Assembly: GCF_003627815.1 (NCBI RefSeq)
Contig: NZ_CP032698.1
Location: 5,208,001-5,272,000, forward strand
Reading direction: 5' to 3'
From: Streptomyces hundungensis
GTDB taxonomy: Bacteria > Actinomycetota > Actinomycetes > Streptomycetales > Streptomycetaceae
DNA length: 64,000 nt
Position 1 is the first letter of the stretch; each line of letters begins with the position of its first letter. The translations under genes and the position numbers were made by a program. The notes under the pieces were generated by a model, which saw only the letters and a list, made by a program, of their open reading frames with translations, was not told the DNA's origin and did no database searches. Shown here one piece after another: positions 23,111 through 32,661 of this stretch.

Positions 23111-23537
23111 CCTCTCTGGTGGCCCCGCGCTGGGCCGGGACCCTTTCGTCGCCCAGCTCGACCGCGGCGCACCGCCAGCGCAGGTCGGCGCCGCGTTCCA
23201 GGCGGAAGGCCATGGCGCGCACCTGCTCGCCCGCCGCGATGCACGCGGCCGCCTCGACGATCCCGTGGGCCGGCGGGTTCGCGCGGCAGGACCGTACGAC
23301 CGGGCGGACGCCGCGGGTGCGAAAGGGGGTGCGTGGGGCGAGCCGCACCAACTGCTCGTAGGCGTCCCCGACGGTGAGGCCCAGCATCCAGTGCACGGGG
23401 CGCTCACCGCTGAGGACGGCGAGCAGCTTCTGGGCGAACAGCTCGTGCGGGGCAAGCCGTCGCGGCCGCCGGATTCCGGTGCCGCCGGGCCTGCGCTGGT
23501 CGCCGCGTCCGGCCGGTCCTGTCGTGGTCCCGCTCAT
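23097..23537 (-). CDS. Rv3235-family protein
   Basis: A 146-residue protein read from the ATG at 23537 (MSGTTTGPAGRG), preceded by an AAAGGGG ribosome site; an upstream in-frame extension lacks support. The core RRLAPHELFAQKLLAVLSGERPVHWML and QLVRLAP is the pattern of the Rv3235 family, found beside secA in actinobacteria. The function is not known. The last codons fall within the degenerate repeats after secA, so the C-terminus may vary between strains. Confidence 0.75.
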   Translation of the reverse strand: MSGTTTGPAGRGDQRRPGGTGIRRPRRLAPHELFAQKLLAVLSGERPVHWMLGLTVGDAYEQLVRLAPRTPFRTRGVRPVVRSCRANPPAHGIVEAAACIAAGEQVRAMAFRLERGADLRWRCAAVELGDERVPAQRGATREGVRA

Positions 23538-23816
23538 GGCTGCCGCCCCTTTCGATACCAGTGGGTAACTTTCGTTGGGGATCTTGTACGGGGGCGGCGA
23601 CGGCGGCCGCAAGGACCGGAGCAGGGGCGTCGAAGGGTCGACAGGATTCACCTATCCGGATGAGCGGACAGGCCGTCTTCGCAGGTGAGAGCCGTCTGTA
23701 CGGGTATGGACGCCGGGCGGTGCCGAGTGGGTACCGGCAGCTCGAAGGGGGACTCCCGCGCGTATCCTGAACGCGTCTCATTGACGGATGGGACGACGAG
23801 AAGAGAGCGGTCACCC

Positions 23817-24323
23817 ATGCGCGCCTATGTACCCCTGACCATCTCCGGTCTCGCCACGGCACACGGCGCGGGAGAGCTCGGCCCCGGCCCGCTCACCGCG
23901 TACGCGGTCACGCCCGGGCTGCGCGAGTGGTACGTCTCCGACGACATCGAGGAGCTGGAGTACGCCGCGCTGAGCCGTGCCGCGGCCGCCTCGCTCCGGC
24001 TGCTCGCGGGAGACCCCGGCTCCGCGAGGCGCCGGGTCGTGGTCGCCGTGGACGTGCCGGACACCCTGGTGAGCGCCGACCCGGACAGCGCCCTGGACGC
24101 GAGTTCGCTGGGCGAGGTCAAGATCGCCTCCGCGGTGGCGCTGACCAGGGCGGCGGCCGTGCACGTGGACGCCGAGGACGCGCTGACCGATGTGACGGCC
24201 GCGGCCGACGCGCTCGGCGCGGCCGACCACGGCGACGACGACGCCCAGTTCGTCGTGGACGGCGCCGAGGACCACGAACTGCTCTGGTTCGGCGTGCAGG
24301 AGATCCCCAACCTCATCGCCTGA
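23817..24323 (+). CDS. conserved actinobacterial protein (DUF6912-like)
   Basis: A 168-residue protein starting MRAYVPLTISGLATAH and ending HELLWFGVQEIPNLIA. The N-terminal RAYVPLT and the C-terminal LLWFGVQEIPNLI are the features I associate with a conserved family of unknown function next to secA in Streptomyces. No membrane segment or catalytic motif is visible. A HAD hydrolase gene follows on the same strand after 87 bases. Confidence 0.75.
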   Translation: MRAYVPLTISGLATAHGAGELGPGPLTAYAVTPGLREWYVSDDIEELEYAALSRAAAASLRLLAGDPGSARRRVVVAVDVPDTLVSADPDSALDASSLGEVKIASAVALTRAAAVHVDAEDALTDVTAAADALGAADHGDDDAQFVVDGAEDHELLWFGVQEIPNLIA

Positions 24324-24410
24324 GCCGGCCCCCGCCCGTCCTCCGACCCTCTGACCGGCCCGTACGTCCGCGCGTGGTCGATTGTCAGTGGGGGTGGGTA
24401 CCTTTTGGAC

Positions 24411-25109
24411 ATGGGGAACGACGGCAGGCAGGACACGGGGAAGCGCCCGGCGCATCTCGTCTGGGACTGGAACGGCACACTGCTCGACGACATCGCGGCG
24501 GTCATCGAGGCGACCAACGCCGCCTTCGCCGAGCTCGGCCTGCCCGCGATCACCCTGGAGCGGTACCGCGATCTGTACTGCGTGCCGATCCCCCTCTTCT
24601 ACCAGCGCCTGATGGGCCGGCTGCCCACCGACGCCGAATGGCTGCTCATGGACGCGGCCTTCCATCAGCAGTACTGGGCGCGTGCGGATGCCTGCGGGCT
24701 CACCGAGGGCGCGGCCGAACTCCTCGCGGCCCGCTGGACGGCCGGGCACAGCCAGTCGCTGCTCTCCATGGCGCCGCACGCACACCTGGTCCCGATCGTG
24801 CGGCGGCACGGCATCACCGAACACTTCGTACGGGTCGACGGACGCACCGGCCCTTCGCACGGCAGCAAGGCGGAACACATGGTCCGCCACCTGACCGCGC
24901 TGCGGGCGGCGGACCCAGGGATATCCGGCGAGCGGATCGTGGTCATCGGGGACGCGGTCGACGACGCGGTGGCCGCGGCGGCGGTCGGCGCCAAGGCGGT
25001 GCTGTTCACCGGCGGCTCCCACAGCCGCACCAGCCTCGCCGCGGCGGGCGTGCCGGTGGTCGACTCGCTCGCCGAGGCCGTCGCCGTGGCGGAGGAACTG
25101 GTGAGCTGA
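24411..25109 (+). CDS. HAD-family hydrolase
   Basis: A 232-residue HAD protein. The ATG at 24411 sits after GGGGGTGGG; an in-frame TTG at 24405 is less likely. Motif I is LVWDWNGTLLDD, with Asn at the second acidic position, motif II is in SLLSMAPH, the Lys is in SHGSKAEHMV, and motif IV is VVIGDAVDDAVAA. A four-helix cap follows motif I, as in phosphoglycolate-phosphatase-like enzymes. The substrate is unknown. Eight tandem heptamers lie just downstream. Confidence 0.88.
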   Translation: MGNDGRQDTGKRPAHLVWDWNGTLLDDIAAVIEATNAAFAELGLPAITLERYRDLYCVPIPLFYQRLMGRLPTDAEWLLMDAAFHQQYWARADACGLTEGAAELLAARWTAGHSQSLLSMAPHAHLVPIVRRHGITEHFVRVDGRTGPSHGSKAEHMVRHLTALRAADPGISGERIVVIGDAVDDAVAAAAVGAKAVLFTGGSHSRTSLAAAGVPVVDSLAEAVAVAEELVS

Positions 25110-25153
25110 CCGCGCCGGTCCGCGAGCACCCACCCGCGGACGCTGCCCCCGCC

Positions 25154-25209
25154 CGACGCCCGACGCCCGACGCCCGACGCCCGACGCCCGACGCCCGACG
25201 CCCGACGCC
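25154..25209. repeat. heptanucleotide microsatellite (CGACGCC)x8
   Basis: Eight perfect tandem copies of CGACGCC fill 56 bases of the gap between the HAD gene and the converging DJ-1/PfpI gene. The array ends 15 bases from the PfpI stop codon. Confidence 0.97.
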
Positions 25210-25223
25210 CCGCGCCCACCCCC

Positions 25224-25790
25224 CTACGTCACCGGCGCCTTCGCCCGCAGCACCGTGAGGAACTCCCGCATCCAGCTGGAGTGGTCCGGCCAGGCCCGGG
25301 CGGAGACGAGCGTGCCGTCCACCACCGTCTCCGTGTCCTGGAAGGTGGCGCCCGCCGTCTGCACGTCCAGCTCCAGGGCGGGATAGGCGGTGACCCGGCG
25401 TCCGACCAGGCCGCCGACCGCCGCGGTCAGCAGCGGTCCGTGGCAGATCTGGGCGACCGGCTTGTCGGTGTCGAAGAAGGCCTTGAGGATCTTCCTCAGC
25501 TCGGGGTCGTTGCGCAGGTACTCCGGGGCCCGGCCGCCCGGGATCACCACAGCGGCGTACTGGCCGGGTTCGACTTCCGAGAAGGCCAGGTCGGCGGGCC
25601 AGGTGTAGCCGGGTTTCTCGGTGTAGGTGTCGAAGCCGGGCTCGAAGTCGTGGATCACGAACCGCAGCTTCTTGCGGGCCGGAGCCGCGATGTGGACCTC
25701 GTACCCTTCCTCGCGCAGGCGCTGGTAGGGGTAGAGGACTTCCAGGGATTCGGCGGCGTCGCCGGTGACGATGAGGATCTTGGCTGCCAT
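25224..25790 (-). CDS. DJ-1/PfpI-family protein
   Basis: A 188-residue class I glutamine-amidotransferase-like protein. The ATG at 25790 follows GAGGGAG. The nucleophile elbow AQICHGPLLTAA holds the reactive Cys (around residue 110), and the acidic residue in VVIPGGRAPEYLRND fits the family. These proteins act as proteases, glyoxalases or protein/sugar deglycases; the exact activity cannot be told. It is divergent from NAD-GDH with a long intergenic region between. Confidence 0.9.
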   Translation of the reverse strand: MAAKILIVTGDAAESLEVLYPYQRLREEGYEVHIAAPARKKLRFVIHDFEPGFDTYTEKPGYTWPADLAFSEVEPGQYAAVVIPGGRAPEYLRNDPELRKILKAFFDTDKPVAQICHGPLLTAAVGGLVGRRVTAYPALELDVQTAGATFQDTETVVDGTLVSARAWPDHSSWMREFLTVLRAKAPVT

Positions 25791-26251
25791 GAGTGCACTC
25801 CCTCTCAGGGGGCTGGGGCTCAGCCGGCTGGAGCTCGATCGCACATGCGGGTTCCGTACGGCCAACCTGCCCGTGCGGCGCCCGTTTGCCAAGGGGGCTC
25901 GTTTCCCGCGCCGCGTCGCTGTCCAGACTGTCAAACTTCGGGTCCAGCTTTTGTACACATAAGGCTCATGACGGTTCGGGGGGAAGGGGCGATAGCCTTG
26001 TCTCGTGATCAGCGCGATATGCCGCGGAGGCACTACTGCCTCTGCCCTGCGCCCGGAGCACCACGGTGCCCGGGCAGTCGCTGATTCCCTCCACCCGAAA
26101 TCAAGGCCCGAAGCCACAAAATTGGCTGGTAAGCGCCCGGGTGTCTCTCATTGCGGCATAGCGTCGGCACCGAGCGGATACCCCGCGCCGCCGAGATTTG
26201 TCGCTTTTACCCCCTACGTCACGCAATGGCGCGCGACAGGAGCCAGAGGAC
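25791..26251. promoter_or_regulatory. divergent intergenic region, PfpI / NAD-GDH
   Basis: These 461 bases separate divergent genes and hold no supported gene. A relatively AT-rich patch (about 25930-25975, around CTTTTGTACACATAAGG) is the most promoter-like part. Short open frames here lack ribosome sites. Confidence 0.4.
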
Positions 26252-29200
26252 ATGCAGACCAAGCTGGACGAAGCCAAGGCCGAGCTGCTCGCGCGGGCGG
26301 CACGGGTAGCTGAGAACAGCCCGGCCGGGGGGCCCGGAGGCCTGGGGGACACCCCCCGGAGCGACCGGGCAGCCACGACTGGGGCCACGAGCGAGGAAGG
26401 TCCCGATCAGGGCGTCCTCCTCGGGTATCTCCAGCGGTACTACCTGCACACCGCCCCCGAGGACCTGGCCGACCGCGACCCGGTCGACGTCTTCGGCGCA
26501 GCGCTCTCCCACTACCGCCTCGCGGAGAACCGGCCGCAGGGCACCGCCAACGTCCGGGTGCACACCCCGACCGTCGAGGAGAACGGCTGGACGTGCAGCC
26601 ACTCGGTGGTCGAAGTGGTCACGGACGACATGCCCTTCCTGGTCGACTCGGTCACCAACGAGCTGTCCCGGCAGAACCGTGGCATCCATGTCGTGATCCA
26701 CCCCCAGGTCGTGGTGCGCCGCGATCTGACCGGCAAGCTCATCGAGGTGCTCGACACCGGATCCCAGACCGCCGAGCTGCCGCACGACGCGCTCACCGAG
26801 TCCTGGATCCACGTCGAGATCGACCGCGAGACCGACCGGGGTGACCTGAAGCAGATCACCGCCGATCTGCTGCGCGTCCTGTCCGATGTGCGCGAAGCCG
26901 TCGAGGACTGGGAGAAGATGCGCGACGCCGCGCTGCGCATCGCCGACGAGCTGCCCAAGGAGCCGAAGGCCGGCGACCTCCTCGACGAGGACATCGACGA
27001 GGCCCGGGAGCTGCTGCGCTGGCTCTCCACCGACCACTTCACCTTCCTCGGCTACCGCGAGTACCAGCTCACCGACGACGACTCGCTGTCCGCCGTCCCC
27101 GGCACCGGCCTCGGCATCCTGCGCTCCGACCCCCAGCACGGCGAGGACGACGCCCACCCCGTCTCCCCGTCCTTCAGCCGGCTGCCCGCCGACGCCCGCG
27201 CCAAGGCCCGCGAGCACAAGCTGCTCGTGCTGACCAAGGCCAACAGCCGCGCCACCGTGCACCGGCCGTCCTACCTCGACTACGTCGGCGTGAAGAAGTT
27301 CGACGAGCAGGGCAATGTGATCGGCGAGCGCCGCTTCCTCGGCCTGTTCTCGTCGGCCGCGTACACCGAATCCGTGCGCCGGGTGCCGGTCGTGCGCCGC
27401 AAGGTGCAGGAAGTCCTCAAGGGCGCCGGCTTCTCGCCCAACAGCCACGACGGCCGCGACCTGCTCCAGATCATGGATACCTACCCGCGCGACGAGCTGT
27501 TCCAGACCCCGGCCGACCAGCTGCGCTCCATCGTCACGTCGGTGCTCTACCTCCAGGAGCGGCGCCGGCTGCGTCTGTACCTGCGCCAGGACGAGTACGG
27601 CCGCTACTACTCGGCCCTCGTCTACCTGCCGCGCGACCGCTACACCACGGGCGTACGGCTTCGGCTCATCGACATCCTCAAGGAGGAACTCGGCGGCACC
27701 AGCGTCGACTTCACCGCCTGGAACACCGAGTCGATCCTGTCCCGGCTGCACTTCGTGGTGCGCGTCCCGGCCGGCACCGAGCTCGCCGCGCTCACCGACG
27801 CCGACACCGAACGCATCGAGGCCCGCCTGGTCGACGCGGCCCGCTCCTGGGCCGACGGCTTCTCCGACGCGCTGAACGCCGAGTGCGGCGAGGAGCGCGC
27901 CGCCGAGCTGCTGCGCCGCTACGGCCACGCCTTCCCCGAGGGCTACAAGGCCGACCACTCGCCGCGCGCCGCCGTCGCCGACCTCGTCCACCTGGAGCAA
28001 CTGACCCACGGGCGCAACGACTTCGCGCTCTCGCTGTACGAGCCGGTCAACGCAGCGCCTGGCGAGCGCCGCTTCAAGATCTACCGGATCGGCGAGCAGG
28101 TCTCGCTCTCCGCGGTGCTCCCGGTCCTCCAGCGCCTCGGCGTCGAGGTCACCGACGAGCGCCCCTACGAGCTGCGCTGCGCGGACCGTACGCACGCCTG
28201 GATCTACGACTTCGGCCTGCGCCTGCCGAAGAAGGCCAACGGCGCCGGCGACTACCTGGCCGACGACGCCCGCGAGCGCTTCCAGGAAGCGTTCGCCGCC
28301 ACGTGGACGGGGGCCGCCGAGAACGACGGCTTCAACTCCCTGGTCCTGCGCGCCGGTCTCAACTGGCGCCAGGCGATGGTGCTGCGCGCCTACGCCAAGT
28401 ACCTGCGCCAGGCGGGCTCCACCTTCAGCCAGGACTACATGGAGGACACCCTCCGCGACAACGTCCACACCACCCGGCTGCTGGTCTCGCTGTTCGAGGC
28501 CCGGCTGTCGCCGGACCGCCAGAAGGCCGGCACCGAGCTCATCGACGGCATCCTCGAAGAGCTCGACGGGGCCCTGGACCAGGTGGCGAGCCTGGACGAG
28601 GACCGCATCCTGCGCTCCTTCCTGACCGTCATCAAGGCGACGCTGCGGACCAACTACTGGCAGAAGTCGGCCGAGGGCGCCCCGCACGCGTACGTCTCGA
28701 TGAAGTTCGACCCGCAGATGATCCCGGACCTGCCGGCGCCTCGCCCGGCGTTCGAGATCTGGGTGTACTCGCCGCGAGTCGAGGGCGTCCACCTGCGCTT
28801 CGGCAAGGTCGCCCGGGGTGGGCTCCGCTGGTCCGACCGGCGCGAGGACTTCCGCACCGAGATCCTCGGCCTGGTCAAGGCGCAGATGGTGAAGAACACC
28901 GTCATCGTGCCGGTCGGCGCCAAGGGCGGCTTCGTCGCCAAGCAGCTGCCCGACCCGGCGGTGGACCGCGACGCCTGGCTCGCCGAGGGCATCGCGAGCT
29001 ACAAGACGTTCATCTCGGCGCTGCTCGACATCACCGACAACCTGGTCGCGGGCGAGGTCGTCCCGCCGGCCGACGTGGTCCGCCACGACGAGGACGACAC
29101 CTATCTGGTGGTCGCCGCCGACAAGGGCACCGCGACGTTCTCGGACATCGCCAACGACGTGGCGATCAGCTACGACTTCTGGCTCGGTGACGCCTTCGCC

Positions 29201-31243
29201 TCCGGCGGCTCGGCGGGCTACGACCACAAGGGCATGGGCATCACCGCCCGCGGCGCCTGGGAGTCCGTCAAGCGCCACTTCCGCGAGCTCGGCCACGACA
29301 CCCAGGGCGAGGACTTCACGGTCGTCGGCGTCGGTGACATGTCGGGCGACGTGTTCGGCAACGGCATGCTGCTCTCCGAGCACATCCGCCTGGTCGCGGC
29401 CTTCGACCACCGGCACATCTTCATCGACCCGAAGCCCGACGCGGCCACCTCCTACGCCGAGCGCCGCCGCCTGTTCGACCTGCCGCGCTCCAGCTGGGCC
29501 GACTACAACAAGGACCTGCTCTCGGCGGGCGGCGGCATCCACCCCCGCACCGCCAAGTCGATCCCGGTCAACGCGCACATCCGCGAGGCCCTCGGCATCG
29601 CCTCCGGCGTCACCAAGCTGACCCCGGCCGATCTGATGCAGGCCATCCTCAAGGCCCCCGTCGACCTGCTGTGGAACGGCGGCATCGGTACGTATGTGAA
29701 GTCCTCGGCGGAGTCCAACGCGGACGTCGGCGACAAGGCCAACGACGCGATCCGCGTCAACGGCGAGGAGCTGCGGGTCAAGGTCGTCGGCGAGGGCGGC
29801 AACCTGGGTCTGACCCAGCTCGGCCGGATCGAGTTCGCCCGCAAGGGCGGCCCCGAAGGCGAGGGCGGCAAGGTCAACACCGACGCCATCGACAACAGCG
29901 CGGGCGTGGACACCTCCGACCACGAGGTGAACATCAAGATCCTGCTCAACGGGCTCGTCACCGACGGCGACATGACCGTCAAGCAGCGCAACAAGATCCT
30001 CGCGGCGATGACCGACGAGGTCGGCCACCTGGTGCTGCGCAACAACTACGCGCAGAACGTGGCCCTGGCCAACGCGGTCGCGCAGTCGCCCTCGCTGCTC
30101 CACGCCCACCAGCGCTTCATGCGCCGCCTGGGCCGTGACGGCCATCTCGACCGGGCCCTGGAATTCCTGCCCAACGACCGCCAGATCCGCGAGCTCCTCA
30201 ACAGCGGCAAGGGGCTCAGCCAGCCCGAGCTCGCCGTGCTCCTCGCGTACACCAAGATCACGGTGGCCGACGAGCTGATCCACACCGGTCTGCCGGACGA
30301 TCCGCACCTGGCCGAGCTGCTGCACGCCTACTTCCCGCAGCAGCTGCGCGAGAAGTTCGCCGAGGCCGTCGACGGGCACGCGCTGCGCCGCGAGATCATC
30401 ACCACGGTGCTGGTCAACGACACCGTCAACATCGGTGGTTCGACCTTCCTGCACCGGCTCCGCGAGGAGACCGGGGCCTCGCTCGAAGAGATCGTGCGGG
30501 CGCACGCCGCGGCCCGCGAGATCTTCGACGTGAACCAGGTGTGGGACGCCGTGGAGGCGCTCGACAACAAGGTCGACGCCGATGTGCAGACCCGCATCCG
30601 GCTGCACTCGCGCCGACTGGTGGAGCGCGGCACCCGCTGGCTGCTCAACAACCGGCCGCAGCCGCTCCAGATCGCCGAGACGATCGAGGACTTCTCGGCC
30701 GGTGTGAGGGAGGTCTGGGACGCGCTCGCGGGTCTGCTGCGCGGCGCCGACCTGGAATGGCACCAGGGCATCCTGGACGAGCTGACCGGCGCGGGTGTGC
30801 CGGAGGAGCTCGCCCGCCGGGTCGCCGGGTTCTCCTCGGCCTTCCCGGCGCTCGACATCGTGGCCATCGCTGCCCGCACCGGCAAGGAGCCGCTCCAGGT
30901 CGCCGAGGTCTACTACGACCTCGCCGACCGGCTGCGGATCACCCAGCTCCTTGACCGGATCATCGAGCTGCCGCGGGCCGACCGCTGGCAGTCGATGGCG
31001 CGTGCCGCGATCCGCGAGGACCTGTTCGCGGCGCACGCCGGTCTGACCCAGGACGTTCTGTCGGCCGACAACGGCTCCAGTTCGCCGGAGCAGCGCTTCA
31101 AGGCGTGGGAGGAGAAGAACGCGGCGATCCTGGGCCGCGCCCGCACGACGCTTGAGGAGATCCAGTCGTCCGACGCGTTCGATCTGGCGAACCTGTCGGT
31201 CGCCATGCGGACCATGCGGACGCTGTTGCGCAGCCACACCTGA
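26252..31243 (+). CDS. gdh: NAD-specific glutamate dehydrogenase, large (180 kDa) class
   Basis: A 1663-residue enzyme that oxidatively deaminates glutamate to 2-oxoglutarate with NAD. The ATG at 26252 follows AGAGGA. The long N-terminal part holds ACT-like regulatory regions (PFLVDSVTNELSRQNRGIHVVIHPQVVVRR). The catalytic core lies roughly in residues 800-1250, with GKVARGGLRWSDR, the catalytic-Lys region MVKNTVIVPVGAKGGFVAKQ, and VVGVGDMSGDVFGNGML of the dinucleotide fold. The length matches the group first described in Streptomyces clavuligerus. It is monocistronic, closed by the hairpin at 31263-31296. Confidence 0.95.
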   Translation: MQTKLDEAKAELLARAARVAENSPAGGPGGLGDTPRSDRAATTGATSEEGPDQGVLLGYLQRYYLHTAPEDLADRDPVDVFGAALSHYRLAENRPQGTANVRVHTPTVEENGWTCSHSVVEVVTDDMPFLVDSVTNELSRQNRGIHVVIHPQVVVRRDLTGKLIEVLDTGSQTAELPHDALTESWIHVEIDRETDRGDLKQITADLLRVLSDVREAVEDWEKMRDAALRIADELPKEPKAGDLLDEDIDEARELLRWLSTDHFTFLGYREYQLTDDDSLSAVPGTGLGILRSDPQHGEDDAHPVSPSFSRLPADARAKAREHKLLVLTKANSRATVHRPSYLDYVGVKKFDEQGNVIGERRFLGLFSSAAYTESVRRVPVVRRKVQEVLKGAGFSPNSHDGRDLLQIMDTYPRDELFQTPADQLRSIVTSVLYLQERRRLRLYLRQDEYGRYYSALVYLPRDRYTTGVRLRLIDILKEELGGTSVDFTAWNTESILSRLHFVVRVPAGTELAALTDADTERIEARLVDAARSWADGFSDALNAECGEERAAELLRRYGHAFPEGYKADHSPRAAVADLVHLEQLTHGRNDFALSLYEPVNAAPGERRFKIYRIGEQVSLSAVLPVLQRLGVEVTDERPYELRCADRTHAWIYDFGLRLPKKANGAGDYLADDARERFQEAFAATWTGAAENDGFNSLVLRAGLNWRQAMVLRAYAKYLRQAGSTFSQDYMEDTLRDNVHTTRLLVSLFEARLSPDRQKAGTELIDGILEELDGALDQVASLDEDRILRSFLTVIKATLRTNYWQKSAEGAPHAYVSMKFDPQMIPDLPAPRPAFEIWVYSPRVEGVHLRFGKVARGGLRWSDRREDFRTEILGLVKAQMVKNTVIVPVGAKGGFVAKQLPDPAVDRDAWLAEGIASYKTFISALLDITDNLVAGEVVPPADVVRHDEDDTYLVVAADKGTATFSDIANDVAISYDFWLGDAFASGGSAGYDHKGMGITARGAWESVKRHFRELGHDTQGEDFTVVGVGDMSGDVFGNGMLLSEHIRLVAAFDHRHIFIDPKPDAATSYAERRRLFDLPRSSWADYNKDLLSAGGGIHPRTAKSIPVNAHIREALGIASGVTKLTPADLMQAILKAPVDLLWNGGIGTYVKSSAESNADVGDKANDAIRVNGEELRVKVVGEGGNLGLTQLGRIEFARKGGPEGEGGKVNTDAIDNSAGVDTSDHEVNIKILLNGLVTDGDMTVKQRNKILAAMTDEVGHLVLRNNYAQNVALANAVAQSPSLLHAHQRFMRRLGRDGHLDRALEFLPNDRQIRELLNSGKGLSQPELAVLLAYTKITVADELIHTGLPDDPHLAELLHAYFPQQLREKFAEAVDGHALRREIITTVLVNDTVNIGGSTFLHRLREETGASLEEIVRAHAAAREIFDVNQVWDAVEALDNKVDADVQTRIRLHSRRLVERGTRWLLNNRPQPLQIAETIEDFSAGVREVWDALAGLLRGADLEWHQGILDELTGAGVPEELARRVAGFSSAFPALDIVAIAARTGKEPLQVAEVYYDLADRLRITQLLDRIIELPRADRWQSMARAAIREDLFAAHAGLTQDVLSADNGSSSPEQRFKAWEEKNAAILGRARTTLEEIQSSDAFDLANLSVAMRTMRTLLRSHT

Positions 31244-31262
31244 TCCTGCGGCACCGCGCTAA

Positions 31263-31296
31263 GAAGGGGCGTCCACCGTGTGGTGGGCGCCCCTTC
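31263..31296. terminator. bidirectional terminator between NAD-GDH and GT87 genes
   Basis: Arms GAAGGGGCGTCCACC (31263-31277) and GGTGGGCGCCCCTTC (31282-31296) pair at 14 of 15 positions, loop GTGT. It lies 19 bases after the GDH stop and its right arm includes part of the stop codon of the converging gene, so it can serve both. Confidence 0.8.
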
Positions 31297-32593
31297 AGCG
31301 TCGCTCGCTGATGGTGGCGTCCTTCACCGTGGTCGTCGACGCCGTCACCGTGGAGCTCCACAGCCGACGGCAGGAGACCAGGGCGGCGGCCAGCAGCAGG
31401 GCGTTGCGGGCGGTCATGACGGTGGTGCCCAGGGCCGTCCCCGCGACGACCTCGCCGTACAGGCAGGGAAAGGCCAGGGCGCTCAACGCGGCGGCGGGCA
31501 GCAGGAGTTGGGCCACCGGACGCTGGCTGGTGCGGCCCGAGGTGAGGCACACGGCGGCCAGGCCGAGCAGCCAGACCAGGTACTGGGGGCTGATGACCCG
31601 GCTGGTCACGGTGAACAGGAGCACCGCGCACAGGGCCGCGTCCAGCGGCACCGACACCGTCCAGCGCCGGGCCCGTACCCGCCAGAACACCAGCCAGCAG
31701 ACGGCGAGTCCGGTCAGGGCCAGGCTGAGGGCGGTGAGCGCGGACACATACGGCCCGACGAACTCCATCGCGCCGTATCGGTAGACGACCCGTCCGGGAC
31801 GGCCCGTGGCGAGGTGGGCGAGCTGGTAGACGGTGCCGCCCAGGGACTCGATCTGAAGGCCCCGGCCGCCCTGCTGGCGGGCGAAGTCCAGGGTGTGGTC
31901 GAAGGCCAGGGCGAGCACGGCGAGCAGCGCGGCCGACGAGCCGAGCGCGCCGAGCAGGGCGCGGCGGGTGGTACGGCCGCGCGGACCGCCGATCAGGGTG
32001 AGCAGCGGCCACACCTTGACCAGGGCGCCCAGACCCGCGAGCACCCCGCCAAGGCCGGGCCTGCGGCGCAGCGCGAGCAGGGCGCCCACCGCGAGGGCGG
32101 TGACCTGGACGTCGTAGCGGGCGTACGGGATGTGCAGGAGCAGCGGGAGGCCGCCCACCCACAGCCAGGCCCCGGCCGCGCTGCCGCCGGGCCGGGCGCC
32201 GGCCCGTACCAGCGCGCGGGCGATCAGCGCGTCGCAGACCACGGTGACGGCGGTGAAGGCCTGGAAGAAGGTGAGGAAGGGGAAGATCAGCGGGGTCAGC
32301 AGGAGGGCGCCCGCGCCGGGCGGGTACTGCCAGGTGGGATCGCCGAAGGGGAAGGCGCCCGTGGTGAGCTGGTCGTACCAGCGCCGGTACAGGACATACA
32401 CCTCGCCGCTCACCCCGCCCACCCCGAGCCGGTCGGTGACCAGCAGATGGAGCATCAGCGCGCGGGTGGCGAGCCAGCTCGCGGCGAGCGCGGCGTACCG
32501 GGTGCGGCGGCCGAAGGCGCCCGGGTCGGGCGCGGGCGCGGGGGCCGGGATGCGGACCCGGGCGGTCGGCGGGGGCGTCTGAGAGGGCGTCAT
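31295..32593 (-). CDS. GT87-like polyprenol-phosphate mannosyltransferase (membrane)
   Basis: A 432-residue integral membrane protein with a Pro-rich N-terminus and about ten hydrophobic helices. An early acidic loop (VTDRLGVGGVSGEVYVLYRRW) and the segments DPTWQYPPGAG, YARYDVQVT and LGALVKVWPLL fit the GT-C fold of the DUF2029/GT87 family, which adds mannose from polyprenol-phosphate-mannose to envelope glycolipids or polymers. The acceptor is unknown. It is followed after 68 bases by a polysaccharide-export ABC pair on the same strand, so all three may serve envelope glycans (inference). Confidence 0.78.
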   Translation of the reverse strand: MTPSQTPPPTARVRIPAPAPAPDPGAFGRRTRYAALAASWLATRALMLHLLVTDRLGVGGVSGEVYVLYRRWYDQLTTGAFPFGDPTWQYPPGAGALLLTPLIFPFLTFFQAFTAVTVVCDALIARALVRAGARPGGSAAGAWLWVGGLPLLLHIPYARYDVQVTALAVGALLALRRRPGLGGVLAGLGALVKVWPLLTLIGGPRGRTTRRALLGALGSSAALLAVLALAFDHTLDFARQQGGRGLQIESLGGTVYQLAHLATGRPGRVVYRYGAMEFVGPYVSALTALSLALTGLAVCWLVFWRVRARRWTVSVPLDAALCAVLLFTVTSRVISPQYLVWLLGLAAVCLTSGRTSQRPVAQLLLPAAALSALAFPCLYGEVVAGTALGTTVMTARNALLLAAALVSCRRLWSSTVTASTTTVKDATISERR

Positions 32594-32661
32594 CGCGCGA
32601 AGTTTAGGCGCGGTTTGTCCCGATTTCGCGAGGCGCCGCGACGGGTGGCGGCGCGGGGCGG

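Noticed and set aside
26219..31237. Antisense open frame of 1672 aa opposite NAD-GDH
   Set aside because: Very high GC at third positions keeps the complementary frame open; the plus-strand product is an unmistakable full-length dehydrogenase, the minus product has no domains.
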